From NCBI GenBank assembly GCA_000155435.1, contig DS990260.1:1979831-2043830 (forward strand): a DNA stretch of 64,000 bases, in the 5' to 3' direction. The DNA is from Clostridiales bacterium 1_7_47FAA. Lineage in GTDB: Bacteria > Bacillota > Clostridia > Lachnospirales > Lachnospiraceae. Position 1 is the first letter of the stretch. Each line of letters begins with the position of its first letter. A program made the position numbers and the translations under genes. Below are positions 33,400 through 41,925 of this stretch, in pieces. Below the pieces are notes generated by a model that worked only from the letters and a program-made list of their open reading frames with translations, did not search any database and was not told the DNA's origin.

Positions 33400-33767
33400 G
33401 CTTCCTCCTGTCCCGCCTGCTTTAACATCTGCCTAAGTTCCTCCAGCTCCTCCTTTGACAAGGACTGCCCTGACAGGAATGCAGCAAAAAATTTAGATTT
33501 GGAGCCGTCGAACATGCGGTCAATCAGCTCCTCTGTCTCCGCTGCCTGTATCTCTTCCCTCCTCACCACGGCCCTGCACAGGAAATTAGGTTCGCAGCGT
33601 TCAATGGCGCCTTTCTCAATGCACTTCTTAATGACCGTGTACGTGGTGTTGCGGTTCCAGCCAGTCTCCTCCTTCAGGAGCTTTGCCAGCTGTCCGGCCG
33701 TGCAGTCCCCATGGTTCCACAGCATTTCCATTACTTTCAGTTCAGAGTCGAATAGTTTCAGTTTCAT
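33396..33767 (-). CDS. blaI: BlaI/MecI/CopY-family transcriptional repressor
   Basis: 123 residues. A winged helix (FDSELKVMEMLWNHGDCTAGQLAKLL...WNRNTTYTVIKKCIEKG) is followed by a short dimerisation tail (SLSKEELEELRQMLKQAG), the typical BlaI layout. It represses its own operon and is relieved by the M56 protease translated from the overlapping downstream gene. AAAGGAGTTC precedes the ATG. Three palindromic sites of the ACTAT...ATAGT type lie directly upstream, over the promoter. Confidence 0.85.
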   Translation of the reverse strand: MKLKLFDSELKVMEMLWNHGDCTAGQLAKLLKEETGWNRNTTYTVIKKCIEKGAIERCEPNFLCRAVVRREEIQAAETEELIDRMFDGSKSKFFAAFLSGQSLSKEELEELRQMLKQAGQEEA

Positions 33768-33784
33768 ATGAACTCCTTTCAGTG

Positions 33785-33855
33785 ACTATTGCAATAGTTA
33801 TCACACTTTTAGACTATCACAGTAGTCACGATATGTCAATGACTATTTCAATAGT
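33785..33855 (-). promoter_or_regulatory. blaI promoter with three BlaI-type operators
   Basis: Operators: ACTATTGCAATAGT (33785-33798), GACTATCACAGTAGTC (33812-33827) and ACTATTTCAATAGT (33842-33855). On the minus strand the -35 box TTGACA (33834-33839) and a weak -10 TAGTCT (33811-33816), spaced by 17, overlap the middle site. Binding would occlude RNA polymerase. Confidence 0.7.
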
Positions 33856-33859
33856 TACA

Positions 33860-33961
33860 ATAATTTAATAGGCATGATAATTTAATAGGCATGATAATTT
33901 AATAGACACGATAATTTAACAGGCATGACAATTTAACAGGCACAATAATTTAACAGGCACA
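33860..33961. repeat. 17-bp tandem repeat, six copies
   Basis: Six consecutive 17-base units, consensus ATAATTTAACAGGCACG, with T/C and A/G variants spreading in blocks. It lies between the blaI operators and the xerD terminator; no coding frame. Confidence 0.9.
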
Positions 33962-33990
33962 AAAAAGGGACCCCCCTTAAAGGAATCCCT
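33961..33990 (-). terminator. Terminator of xerD
   Basis: On the minus strand AGGGATTCC and GGGGTCCCT arms (with two G-U pairs) are followed by six T. It starts 35 bases after the xerD stop codon and abuts the 17-bp repeat block. Confidence 0.8.
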
Positions 33991-34024
33991 CTAACTTTCC
34001 ATCAATATCATACATCTCCCGCCA

Positions 34025-34909
34025 TCACTTCCTCGGCAGGGCCGCCCTGTAATTCTCCCTCACCGTATTCCCCGAATAAGCCGCATACATCTGGGCGGTA
34101 GTGGAATCCGAATGTCCAAGCATGGCCTGGACCGCATGGACATCAGCTCCCCCGCGGATCAGATGGGCCGCAAAAGAATGGCGGAGCGTATGGGGCGTGA
34201 TGTCCGCCTGGATACCGGCCTTCTCCCCATAATACTTGATTATCTTCCAGAAGCCCTGCCTGCTCATGGCCTTGCCGCTGCAATTGGTGAACAGCCATGG
34301 GGATTCCTTGCCCTTTAACAGTTCCCGGCGCCCCCGCTCCAGGTATATGGACATGGCCTGGCTGGCGGTCTTGCCAAAAGGCACCATCCGCTCCTTCAGA
34401 CCGTCCCGGCAGGTAATATAGCCAATCTGCATATTCAGGTCCGACAGTTCAAGCCCAATCAGCTCGGACACCCGGATACCGGTTGCATACAGAAGCTCCA
34501 TCATGGCCTTATCCCTGATTTCCTTGGGCGATGATGTCCCTGGCTGGTCAAGCAGCGAATTAACCTCATTGACACTCAAAATAACAGGCGCTTTCTTCTC
34601 AATCTTAGGCGCCTTCAGAAGTTCGGACGGGTCCCTGCGGATCATCCCCTCCCTGAACAGATAACTGAAAAATGCCTTGATGGAAGCAAGTTCCCTTGAA
34701 ATCGTAGTTGTGGCCTTGCCCTCCTTTTCCAAATAAAGGATATAGGAGTTCAAACTGGTCCTGGTCACCTTTTCAACCTCTGTAATCCCCTTCTCCGCCA
34801 GGAAAGCAGCCAGCTGGTTCAGGTCCCTCTGATAGGAAATCTCTGTATTTTTTGAAGTTTGCCTCACATCCCTAAGGTAGCTGACAAAACTCTTTATCTC
34901 GGACGTCAT
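34025..34909 (-). CDS. xerD: Site-specific tyrosine recombinase XerD
   Basis: 294 residues, standard for XerC/D. The N-terminal SAM-like domain (residues 1-100) is followed by the catalytic domain with Arg146 (GIRVSEL), Lys172, His240-x-x-Arg243 (HTLRHSF), His266 (LGHSD) and nucleophile Tyr275 (TAQMYAAYS). It resolves chromosome dimers at dif with its partner. The neighbours spoIIM and nudF match the B. subtilis ripX region, which supports XerD over an integron or phage integrase. Confidence 0.9.
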   Translation of the reverse strand: MTSEIKSFVSYLRDVRQTSKNTEISYQRDLNQLAAFLAEKGITEVEKVTRTSLNSYILYLEKEGKATTTISRELASIKAFFSYLFREGMIRRDPSELLKAPKIEKKAPVILSVNEVNSLLDQPGTSSPKEIRDKAMMELLYATGIRVSELIGLELSDLNMQIGYITCRDGLKERMVPFGKTASQAMSIYLERGRRELLKGKESPWLFTNCSGKAMSRQGFWKIIKYYGEKAGIQADITPHTLRHSFAAHLIRGGADVHAVQAMLGHSDSTTAQMYAAYSGNTVRENYRAALPRK

Positions 34910-35128
34910 CTCTTTCTATTACCCCTACCCGTTTCTACCAAAAATCACGGGAAACCCGTGTGCTGACTATCATTATATCCACATTTTCTTATAAAATCAA
35001 ACACATTTTTCCCACTTTTACCCCCATTTCACGCTACTTAACATAAAACATACAACATGTTGGAAGGGGGCATTTTGGCTTGTCAATATCTTGTAAAAAC
35101 AGCGGAAAAATTTTTATGTCCCAAAGCC

Positions 35129-36535
35129 TTAAAATCCTTTATTTTTCAGCTCTTCCACCAGTTTTACGTAAAATTCCACCACATCAAAGCCCCGGTAATC
35201 CTCCCGTTTTAAATCAATCATATCCCCATGGGAAATCCCCCGGTGCTTCCTGTTGGTGACAATCCCCCTGAAATCCCCCCACATGGCTGACTCCGGCGTC
35301 ACCAGACCGTCGTTGGCCCCGTCCACTGCGCGGATCAGCAGGTAAGGAAGCCACAGCAGCGGGTCGCTCAGGCAGTCCTTCATCAGGGAGGTGTAACTCT
35401 GATAATAGACTCCGGGCACATCCGGCACGGTTTCATTGAACCGGCAGCTGGAATCCGTACTGAACTGATGGGTAGCAGTATAAAAGTCAGGATGGGAATC
35501 CCCAAAACGGCCAAACCCGCGGTCAAAGCATCCGGCAATGAACCGGTACAGTCCTTCCGGCAGACGGCAGGCGTAATCCACGAACCTGCATCCCCGGTGG
35601 GGCGTATTGATGGTTGTGAGGGAGGCCACCATGGGCGCCGCCCCCAGCATGGATATGGCGTAGCGGGAATCCAGCCCGCCCTTGGAGTGGGCGATGATAT
35701 TCACCTTCCCGCACCCTGTTTCCTCCACGATTCCTTCAATCTTCTTACGGATGTCCCCTGCATTGTAAACCACTGTGGCAAATGCCTCCTGGTTCCCATA
35801 GTACACCGATGCCCCGTATCTTGTAAGCTCCCTTGGAATCCTGCCCCAGTAATTAAAATACCTTAAATCCCTGAATCCAACGCCGTGGACCAGAAGAAGG
35901 GGGTACCTGGTCCTGCACATGTCCGACTCCGCCCGCACATTGCGGACCGACTGCTTATAGCATTCAAAGTCATACTCCTCATGGACCAGCCTCATGGCAT
36001 GAAGAAGGACCAGCAGGTTCACCACCGGAATCCACATGGCCAGCACCATGATCACACGGGTCCTGAGCCTCAGGCGTCTGGAAGTAAGGAATATACGCAG
36101 GATCCCGTTCCAGAGAAGGAGTAAGAGCATGACGGCGGAATAGATACCGCTGGCCCATAAAATCCTCTTATCAGCCAGACCTTTCCCAAACCCGGGATAA
36201 AGCTTTAGAAGGATCGGGACCTGTGCAAAGAAGCCGTAGATGGCGGCATAACAGAGGCTCCGGCCGCCCTCCATGATTGTAATCCTCCAGGAGGCATAGG
36301 TATCCTTCCTCTTGGGCATGACCTGGAACACCATCCAGATAGCCCAGGTCATGACTAACACCATGACCAGTATAAGGTTTCTGGCAGCCTGCCCCAGAGC
36401 TTCAGCCGCCTTTAAATCCGGCCAGATTCCCATATACCAGCCATAGGCTGCCAGCGGGATGTTCACCGCAAACGGAATATAGAACGCCAGAAACAGCCGT
36501 TTCAGATATGTATGTCCTGGTTTCCTCTCCTTCAT
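35129..36535 (-). CDS. Membrane-anchored alpha/beta hydrolase (lipase-like)
   Basis: 468 residues. The N-terminal 185 residues hold about five or six membrane spans (for example LILVMVLVMTWAIWMVF and VIMVLAMWIPVVNLLVLLHAM). The C-terminal part is a lipase-type alpha/beta hydrolase: oxyanion-hole HGVG at 217-220, nucleophile in AHS284KGG, and a final HGDMIDL for the catalytic His. It probably hydrolyses lipids or acyl esters at the membrane; which face is unclear. The start at 36535 follows GGAGGG. It is inserted between xerD and spoIIM, which are usually closer together. Confidence 0.8.
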   Translation of the reverse strand: MKERKPGHTYLKRLFLAFYIPFAVNIPLAAYGWYMGIWPDLKAAEALGQAARNLILVMVLVMTWAIWMVFQVMPKRKDTYASWRITIMEGGRSLCYAAIYGFFAQVPILLKLYPGFGKGLADKRILWASGIYSAVMLLLLLWNGILRIFLTSRRLRLRTRVIMVLAMWIPVVNLLVLLHAMRLVHEEYDFECYKQSVRNVRAESDMCRTRYPLLLVHGVGFRDLRYFNYWGRIPRELTRYGASVYYGNQEAFATVVYNAGDIRKKIEGIVEETGCGKVNIIAHSKGGLDSRYAISMLGAAPMVASLTTINTPHRGCRFVDYACRLPEGLYRFIAGCFDRGFGRFGDSHPDFYTATHQFSTDSSCRFNETVPDVPGVYYQSYTSLMKDCLSDPLLWLPYLLIRAVDGANDGLVTPESAMWGDFRGIVTNRKHRGISHGDMIDLKREDYRGFDVVEFYVKLVEELKNKGF

Positions 36536-36568
36536 CCGTATTCCCTCCTGCATTTACTCTGAATGTAT

Positions 36569-37177
36569 TTAAAAAAGCCCGGCCAGCAGCGGCGATATCC
36601 ATATCTCCAGGAACGCCCCTGCCCCGGACATGGCTATCAGCAAAAGCCCCGGCAGGATATGAAGCTTCTTCTGCGCCTGGCCTGACCAGACAGAAAGCAC
36701 GTACCATATCAGAAGATAGATAATGCCGTGGGGAAGTATGCTGCACAGGAATGCGGCTATCCCCAGGATTCCTTTCCTCATGGTCCACACCGAAAGCACC
36801 ACGGCCAGGGACATGCCTGCATAGAATGTCAGGAACCCGAACAGCATCTGGCTGCACACGGTCAGCCCGGCCAGCCATCCGGCCCCTGCCTCAAAGGCCC
36901 GCTGCTTCCACACAGCCAGGAAATCCTTCACGGCATACCGTCCCCCGGCCCCCACTGTCCCCGCTGTCCCTGCCGCCCCAAGGACGCAGCCCTGTACCAC
37001 GGGACCGCCGAACGCCAGTGCCGCCGCCGTCCCCGCCAGCACGCCCAGCACGAAGCAGGACAGCAGCCAGTCCTGATATGTAAGCGTTGCAAGGCCCAGC
37101 CTTAACCGTCTCAATCCCACAGCCGTCATCCTCCCCATGAATATCTCTAAACTACTGTATTCCGGGGAGGCGGCCAT
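36569..37177 (-). CDS. spoIIM: Stage II sporulation protein M-like membrane protein
   Basis: 202 residues, about five or six membrane spans. The SpoIIM-type core is seen in FLTFYAGMSLAVVLSVWT...ILGIAAFLCSILPHGIIYLLIW; the LPHGI motif corresponds to the conserved LPHGIxE-type signature. In B. subtilis SpoIIM forms part of the DMP complex that drives engulfment of the forespore. The ATG shares one base with the nudF stop codon (TAATG), so translation is coupled. The nudF-spoIIM-xerD order matches Bacillus. Confidence 0.78.
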   Translation of the reverse strand: MAASPEYSSLEIFMGRMTAVGLRRLRLGLATLTYQDWLLSCFVLGVLAGTAAALAFGGPVVQGCVLGAAGTAGTVGAGGRYAVKDFLAVWKQRAFEAGAGWLAGLTVCSQMLFGFLTFYAGMSLAVVLSVWTMRKGILGIAAFLCSILPHGIIYLLIWYVLSVWSGQAQKKLHILPGLLLIAMSGAGAFLEIWISPLLAGLF

Positions 37178-37773
37178 TATGCCAAGTCGTCCTTTTTATC
37201 CACGCTGCGGTACTTCCTTGCATAGGCCATAATGGCTGCAATCGTCTTACCGTCCGTGATTTTCCCTGTATATACCATCTCTTCCAGGTCTGCAAGTTCA
37301 CATGGTTCCACATTGATGACCTCATCCTCATCCAGGTTCTGGTGGGAAGGTATCAGGTTGTGGGCAACGAAGATATCAATGGCCTCATCACAGAACGCCA
37401 CGGTGGTGGTAAGGCTCATCAGGTATTCCAGGCTATCCGGGGATTCCACCCTGAATCCGGTCTCCTCCTCCAGTTCCCTGAATGCGCAAAGCACCTTGGG
37501 TTCATCCGGCGCATCCAGCTTACCGGCCGGGATTTCCAGCGTAAAACGGTTCAGTGCGTTGCGGTACTGGCGCACCATGAGGATTTTCCCGTCAGCCGCC
37601 ACCGGCAGGACGGCAGCCGCCCCATCGTGGTGGATAAAGTCCCACTTTGCCTCATGTCCGTTGGCAAGGACCGTGTCCTCATATATCTTCAGGATATTCC
37701 CCTCATACTTAAGCTGTCTGTCCAGACGCACTACCGGCATCCCTTCATTCTCAACTTTGTTTCCCATTGTCAT
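37177..37773 (-). CDS. nudF: ADP-ribose pyrophosphatase, NUDIX family
   Basis: 198 residues. NUDIX box GKLDAPDEPKVLCAFRELEEETGF lies after the typical VRQYRNALNRFTLEIPAGKLD, the signature of ADP-ribose pyrophosphatases (NudF). It splits ADP-ribose into AMP and ribose 5-phosphate. The start follows AGGAAAGG by five bases. Promoter not identified. It heads an operon nudF-spoIIM-(lipase)-xerD. Confidence 0.88.
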   Translation of the reverse strand: MTMGNKVENEGMPVVRLDRQLKYEGNILKIYEDTVLANGHEAKWDFIHHDGAAAVLPVAADGKILMVRQYRNALNRFTLEIPAGKLDAPDEPKVLCAFRELEEETGFRVESPDSLEYLMSLTTTVAFCDEAIDIFVAHNLIPSHQNLDEDEVINVEPCELADLEEMVYTGKITDGKTIAAIMAYARKYRSVDKKDDLA

Positions 37774-37810
37774 TTAATCCTTTCCTGATCCTATCATGAT
37801 TTTATTCCTT

Positions 37811-37877
37811 GTTTCAATCCACGCTCGGTATATTGTCGAAGTGCGACTGCATCCTACGTAGATGCGTGGTTGACCTC
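37811..37877. CRISPR. Relic resembling type I-C CRISPR repeats
   Basis: GTTTCAATCCACGC (37811-37824) is the exact reverse complement of the usual 3' end of type I-C repeats, GCGTGGATTGAAAC, and a GTGCGAC lies at 37841-37847. GCATCCTACGTAGATGCGTGG (37849-37869), then TTGA, matches the hairpin and 3' part of such a repeat in the other orientation, with one A lost. Two facing degenerate repeats without spacers or cas genes fit a collapsed array. A chance palindrome is the alternative. Confidence 0.35.
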
Positions 37878-37878
37878 A

Positions 37879-37920
37879 TGGCAGTGGGGGATACCGATTA
37901 CTCTCCTCCCACCACTGCCG
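37879..37920. other. Hairpin in the proC-nudF gap
   Basis: GGCAGTGG arms (37879-37886) pair with CCACTGCC near 37912-37919, extended by a bulged GGG/CCC. No clear T-run follows. It might be a processing element for nudF or a leftover of the neighbouring repeat relic. Confidence 0.4.
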
Positions 37921-38039
37921 TTAAGTTTGTTTTTGGCAATTCATCTCACCACCTTAGAGGATGGGAGAATCCTTGCTAATATTTGTTGAAAATCATCTTA
38001 TTTTCTGACGGTGTTTCCTCCCGGCCCGGTCCTCCCCGC

Positions 38040-38837
38040 CTACTTCATGCGCTGGGTCTTCTCATAACACGCATCCGCCGCTTTGATGACAGCGTTGCGC
38101 AGCCCATGCTCCTCCAGGGCCGACACACCGGCAATGGTGGTGCCGCCCGGCGAACACACCTCATCCTTAAGCTGTCCCGGATGCTTTCCTGTCTCCAGCA
38201 CCATCCTGGCGCTGCCCAGGACGGTCTGTGCAGCCATGGCATAAGCTGTCTTCCTGGGCAGGCCATACTTCACGCCGCTGTCAGCCAGGGCCTCGATGAA
38301 CATATACACGAATGCAGGGGAGCTTCCGCTGACACAGCCCACTGCGTCCATCAGCCGCTCCTCCACCAGCTCCATGCGTCCGCAGGATGAGAAGATAAGG
38401 CTGATTTCCGCTTTCTCCTCATCTGAATAGATGCCTGCCTCATATGTAACCCCTGTCATGCCTTCCCCCAGAAGCGCCGGTGTATTGGGCATGGCCCTGA
38501 CCACCCTTACACCGCCGCCCAGCCTGGCGCCGATATCCTGTATGGAAATACCGGGGGCCAGGGAAATGATTACCTGTTCTTTTGTCAGCACATCCTTTAT
38601 CTCCTCAAACACCACGTCAAAATACTGCGGCTTCACCGCAAGGATCAGATACTTTACCTGGGCCGCGCATTCCCGGTTGGAGCCGGCGTGGGCCACCTTT
38701 GTCTCATATGTGACCTGGTCCATCTTCTCCTGATGGGCCGCAGTGAAAATCATGTCCTGAGGCGCATACACCTTGAGAAGTCCTTTCATGATGGCGCTTC
38801 CCATATTCCCCATTCCGATAAAACCGATCTTAGCCAT
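38040..38837 (-). CDS. proC: Pyrroline-5-carboxylate reductase
   Basis: 265 residues. The N-terminal Rossmann fold begins KIGFIGMGNMGSAIMKGLL; AVKPQYFDVV and VRVMPNTPALLGEGMTG-type blocks (here VVRAMPNTPALLGEGMTGV) and the C-terminal signature DEVCSPGGTTIAGV are all there. It reduces pyrroline-5-carboxylate to proline with NAD(P)H. TAGGAGGAT gives the start. Single-gene unit. Confidence 0.93.
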   Translation of the reverse strand: MAKIGFIGMGNMGSAIMKGLLKVYAPQDMIFTAAHQEKMDQVTYETKVAHAGSNRECAAQVKYLILAVKPQYFDVVFEEIKDVLTKEQVIISLAPGISIQDIGARLGGGVRVVRAMPNTPALLGEGMTGVTYEAGIYSDEEKAEISLIFSSCGRMELVEERLMDAVGCVSGSSPAFVYMFIEALADSGVKYGLPRKTAYAMAAQTVLGSARMVLETGKHPGQLKDEVCSPGGTTIAGVSALEEHGLRNAVIKAADACYEKTQRMK

Positions 38838-38950
38838 TAATAATCCTCCTAATCATGAACTCCTGATATATCCGTCAGCTCCCCCGGCATGAATGTCCAA
38901 ACAGGCACCGGGACGGCTGGGACCGCCAAAGCCGTTTCTTTTGGCAAAAA

Positions 38951-38988
38951 CCCCGGCAGACTGCGCGTTGCTGCATGCCGGGGTTTTT
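38951..38988 (-). terminator. Bidirectional-looking terminator after lysA
   Basis: CCCCGGCA (38951-38958) pairs with TGCCGGGG (38976-38983). Five A precede it and five T follow, so it can terminate lysA on the minus strand. Confidence 0.85.
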
Positions 38989-38990
38989 CA

Positions 38991-40259
38991 TCAGTCAATA
39001 TCTTTGAGTATATCACAAAAATCAAATGTAGCAAAGTAGTCCTCAGGAGTTTCCGCCCTCCGGATCATTTCCACGGAACCGTCCTGCTTTAACAGCAGCT
39101 CCGCCGACTTTAGCTTGCCGTTGTAGTTATATCCCATGGCAAACCCATGGGCGCCCGTGTCGTGGATGAACAGCAGGTCGCCTTTCCTTATCTCAGGCAG
39201 CATGCGGTCAATGGCAAACTTATCATTGTTCTCGCACAGGGAGCCGACCACGTCATACATGTGGCCGCAAGGCTCATCTTCCTTCCCCATTACCGTGATG
39301 TGATGGTATGCCCCGTACATGGCCGGGCGCATCAGGTTCACGGCGCAGGCGTCCACTCCCACGTACTCCTTGTGGGTATGCTTTTCATGGATGGCCTTTG
39401 TCACCAGGGCGCCGTAGGGCCCCATCATGAAGCGGCCAAGCTCGGTGCAGATTGCCACATCATCCATGCCAGCCGGTACCAGGACTTCCTCATAAACCTT
39501 GCGCACGCCGTCCCCGATGGCCAGTATGTCGTTGGGTTCCTGGTCCGGGCGGTAGGGAATGCCGATGCCGCCGGACAGATTGATGAATTCCACATGGGCG
39601 CCTGTCTCCTCCTGAAGCTTCACAGCCAGTTCAAAAAGGATCTTGGCAAGCATGGGATAATACTCTACGGTCACCGTGTTGCTGGCCAGGAAGGCATGGA
39701 TGCCGAAATGCTTCGCGCCCTTATCCTTCAGCATCTTAAATGCCTGGAAAATCTGTTCCGTTGTCATCCCATACTTGGAATCCCCCGGGTTGTCCATGAT
39801 GTCATTGCTTACCTTGAACACGCCGCCCGGATTGTAGCGGCAGCTGATGGTTTCCGGGATGTATCCCAGGGTCTGCTCCAGGCACTCAATATGGGTTATA
39901 TCATCCAGGTTGATGATGGCGCCCAGCTTTTCTGCGTATGCGAACTCCTCAGGCGGCGTGTCATTGGATGAGAACATGATATCATGTCCATTAAACCCGC
40001 ACGCTTTTGACATCATAAGCTCTGTCATGGAAGAACAGTCCGTGCCGCATCCCATCTCCTTTAACAGGTTCAGAAGAAAAGGATTGGGGGTTGCCTTAAC
40101 TGCAAAATACTCCTTATATCCCTTATTCCATGCAAATGCCTGCTTCAGCTTCGCCGCATTCTCCCTGATACCCTTTTCATCGTAAAGATAGAAGGGGGTG
40201 GGGTATGTTTTCTCAATCTCTTTCAGCTGTTCAAGTGTTACAAATGGTTTCTTCTCCAC
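38991..40259 (-). CDS. lysA: Diaminopimelate decarboxylase
   Basis: 422 residues, PLP-dependent fold-III (alanine racemase-like) decarboxylase. FAVKATPNPFLLNLL carries the PLP lysine, HAFLASNTV and NLSGGIGIPYRP the cofactor-phosphate region, and CTELGRFMMGPYG plus GAHGFAMGYNYNG the substrate side. It makes lysine from meso-diaminopimelate. The GTG start at 40259 is chosen because AAAGGAG lies eight bases upstream; the frame continues to 40331 without a ribosome site. The sequence is somewhat divergent from enteric LysA, so related carboxylate decarboxylases are a minor alternative. Confidence 0.83.
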   Translation of the reverse strand: MEKKPFVTLEQLKEIEKTYPTPFYLYDEKGIRENAAKLKQAFAWNKGYKEYFAVKATPNPFLLNLLKEMGCGTDCSSMTELMMSKACGFNGHDIMFSSNDTPPEEFAYAEKLGAIINLDDITHIECLEQTLGYIPETISCRYNPGGVFKVSNDIMDNPGDSKYGMTTEQIFQAFKMLKDKGAKHFGIHAFLASNTVTVEYYPMLAKILFELAVKLQEETGAHVEFINLSGGIGIPYRPDQEPNDILAIGDGVRKVYEEVLVPAGMDDVAICTELGRFMMGPYGALVTKAIHEKHTHKEYVGVDACAVNLMRPAMYGAYHHITVMGKEDEPCGHMYDVVGSLCENNDKFAIDRMLPEIRKGDLLFIHDTGAHGFAMGYNYNGKLKSAELLLKQDGSVEMIRRAETPEDYFATFDFCDILKDID

Positions 40260-40386
40260 TTCTCTTACTCCTTTCCCTTTTTGAGCGTATATGCGCCCTC
40301 CCTTAGATGCAAAAAGCCTGTCAGGAAGCACAATAATCCTTGCGGAATATTGTACCCCCTGCCAGACTCCTTTGTCCAGTACTATT

Positions 40387-41823
40387 TTACTCGATATTGA
40401 TTACACGCATGATATTGGTCTGTGTGGCTGCCTCGTGGCGTCTTGCGTAGGTCACCACGCCTGCGGTGATGACTGCCAGCTCGCCCACTGTCACAAGGCC
40501 CCTTTCCTTAAGCTCTTCCACGGAATTCTCAATCAGTTCATCCGTGGATTCAGCGCGGCGTGACCATATTGGCACAACGCCCCACTGCAGCTGCATCTGG
40601 CGCACGGTCGCCATGCTTGGGGACATGCCGATGATCCTTGCAGCCGGCCTCCACTTGGAGAGCATCTGGGTGGTAAAGCCTGTGATGCTTGGAGCGATGA
40701 TGACGTCTGCGCTCAGGTCATGGGAGGTGGAAACGGATGCGAAGCACACTGCGTTGGAAACATTTTTCATGTTCTGCTTGGACACCTTCCTCTGGCGGTA
40801 TCCTGCATAGTCCAGATAGGACTCTGACTCCTCGGCAATGGAAACCATCATCTTAAGGGCTTCAACGGGATACTTACCCATGGCGGTCTCACCGGAAAGC
40901 ATCACTGCATCGGTGCCGTCATAAACCGCATTGGCCACGTCCGTCACCTCTGCCCTGGTAGGCCTTGGGTTGCGGATCATGGAATCCAGCATCTGGGTTG
41001 CGGTGATGACAATCTTACATGCCTCGTTACACTTGCGGATGATCTTCTTCTGGATATGGGGAACCTTTTCAGCGGGAATCTCCACGCCCATGTCGCCGCG
41101 GGCAACCATGATGCCGTCCGCCTCCTCGATGATGGCGTCCAGGTTCTCGATGCCTTCCGCATTCTCAATCTTGGCAATTACCTTCATGCTGGAACCCTGC
41201 TCATCCAGCATTGCCTTGATTTCCCTGATGCAGTCCGCGGTACGCACAAAGGATGCCGCGATAAAATCAAATCCCTGCTTGATGCCGAAACGGATGTCTT
41301 CTTTGTCCTTGTCGGTCAGGGCCGGAAGCTTAATCTTCACATTGGGGACATTGACGCCCTTTTTCTCGCCCAGCTCGCCGCCGTTAATCACCTTACATAC
41401 AATGTCCGTGCCATTGACCTCCATCACGTCCATCTCAATCAGGCCATCGTCAATCAGGATCTTATTGCCGGGAACCACGTCTTCGCCCAGTCCGCTGTAA
41501 TTGATGTATCCGATGTTCTCATCCCCAATCAGCTCGCGGGTGGTCAGCGTATAGGTCTGGCCTTCCTTTAATGTTACTTTCTTACCGTCCTTCAGCTGCC
41601 CGGTGCGGATTTCAGGGCCTTTTGTATCCAGAAGCGCCGCAACAGGGATATCCAGCTCCTTGCGGACTTCCTTTAACAGTTCCAGGCGTCCCTGGTGCTC
41701 CTCATAATCGCCGTGGGAAAAGTTGAAACGCGCCACGTCCATGCCATTCTTTGCAAGCTCCATCATGACGTTCCTGTCATTGGTGTTGGGACCCATGGTA
41801 CAGATAATCTTGGTCTTTTTCAT
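40387..41823 (-). CDS. pyk: Pyruvate kinase
   Basis: 478 residues. KKTKIICTMGPNTND, ARFNFSHGDYEEH, LDTKGPEIRTG, the catalytic Lys in VIAKIENAEGIEN and MVARGDMGVEIPAEKVP identify pyruvate kinase, which converts PEP and ADP to pyruvate and ATP. It ends without the extra C-terminal PEP-utiliser domain found in Bacillus enzymes. The start at 41823 follows GGAGGATTTAATA. Single-gene unit. Confidence 0.95.
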   Translation of the reverse strand: MKKTKIICTMGPNTNDRNVMMELAKNGMDVARFNFSHGDYEEHQGRLELLKEVRKELDIPVAALLDTKGPEIRTGQLKDGKKVTLKEGQTYTLTTRELIGDENIGYINYSGLGEDVVPGNKILIDDGLIEMDVMEVNGTDIVCKVINGGELGEKKGVNVPNVKIKLPALTDKDKEDIRFGIKQGFDFIAASFVRTADCIREIKAMLDEQGSSMKVIAKIENAEGIENLDAIIEEADGIMVARGDMGVEIPAEKVPHIQKKIIRKCNEACKIVITATQMLDSMIRNPRPTRAEVTDVANAVYDGTDAVMLSGETAMGKYPVEALKMMVSIAEESESYLDYAGYRQRKVSKQNMKNVSNAVCFASVSTSHDLSADVIIAPSITGFTTQMLSKWRPAARIIGMSPSMATVRQMQLQWGVVPIWSRRAESTDELIENSVEELKERGLVTVGELAVITAGVVTYARRHEAATQTNIMRVINIE

Positions 41824-41925
41824 TATTAAATCCTCCATAAACGTTGTACAGTGTGATATGTGAATGATCTGCCGGTTCTTAGGGCCTGTCTGTGTAAATG
41901 CTTTTGCAGTACAGCGCTCATGATG

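Noticed and set aside
40260-40386. Possible lysine riboswitch before lysA
   Set aside because: Too short, with no recognisable conserved core; the region also contains the pyk end.
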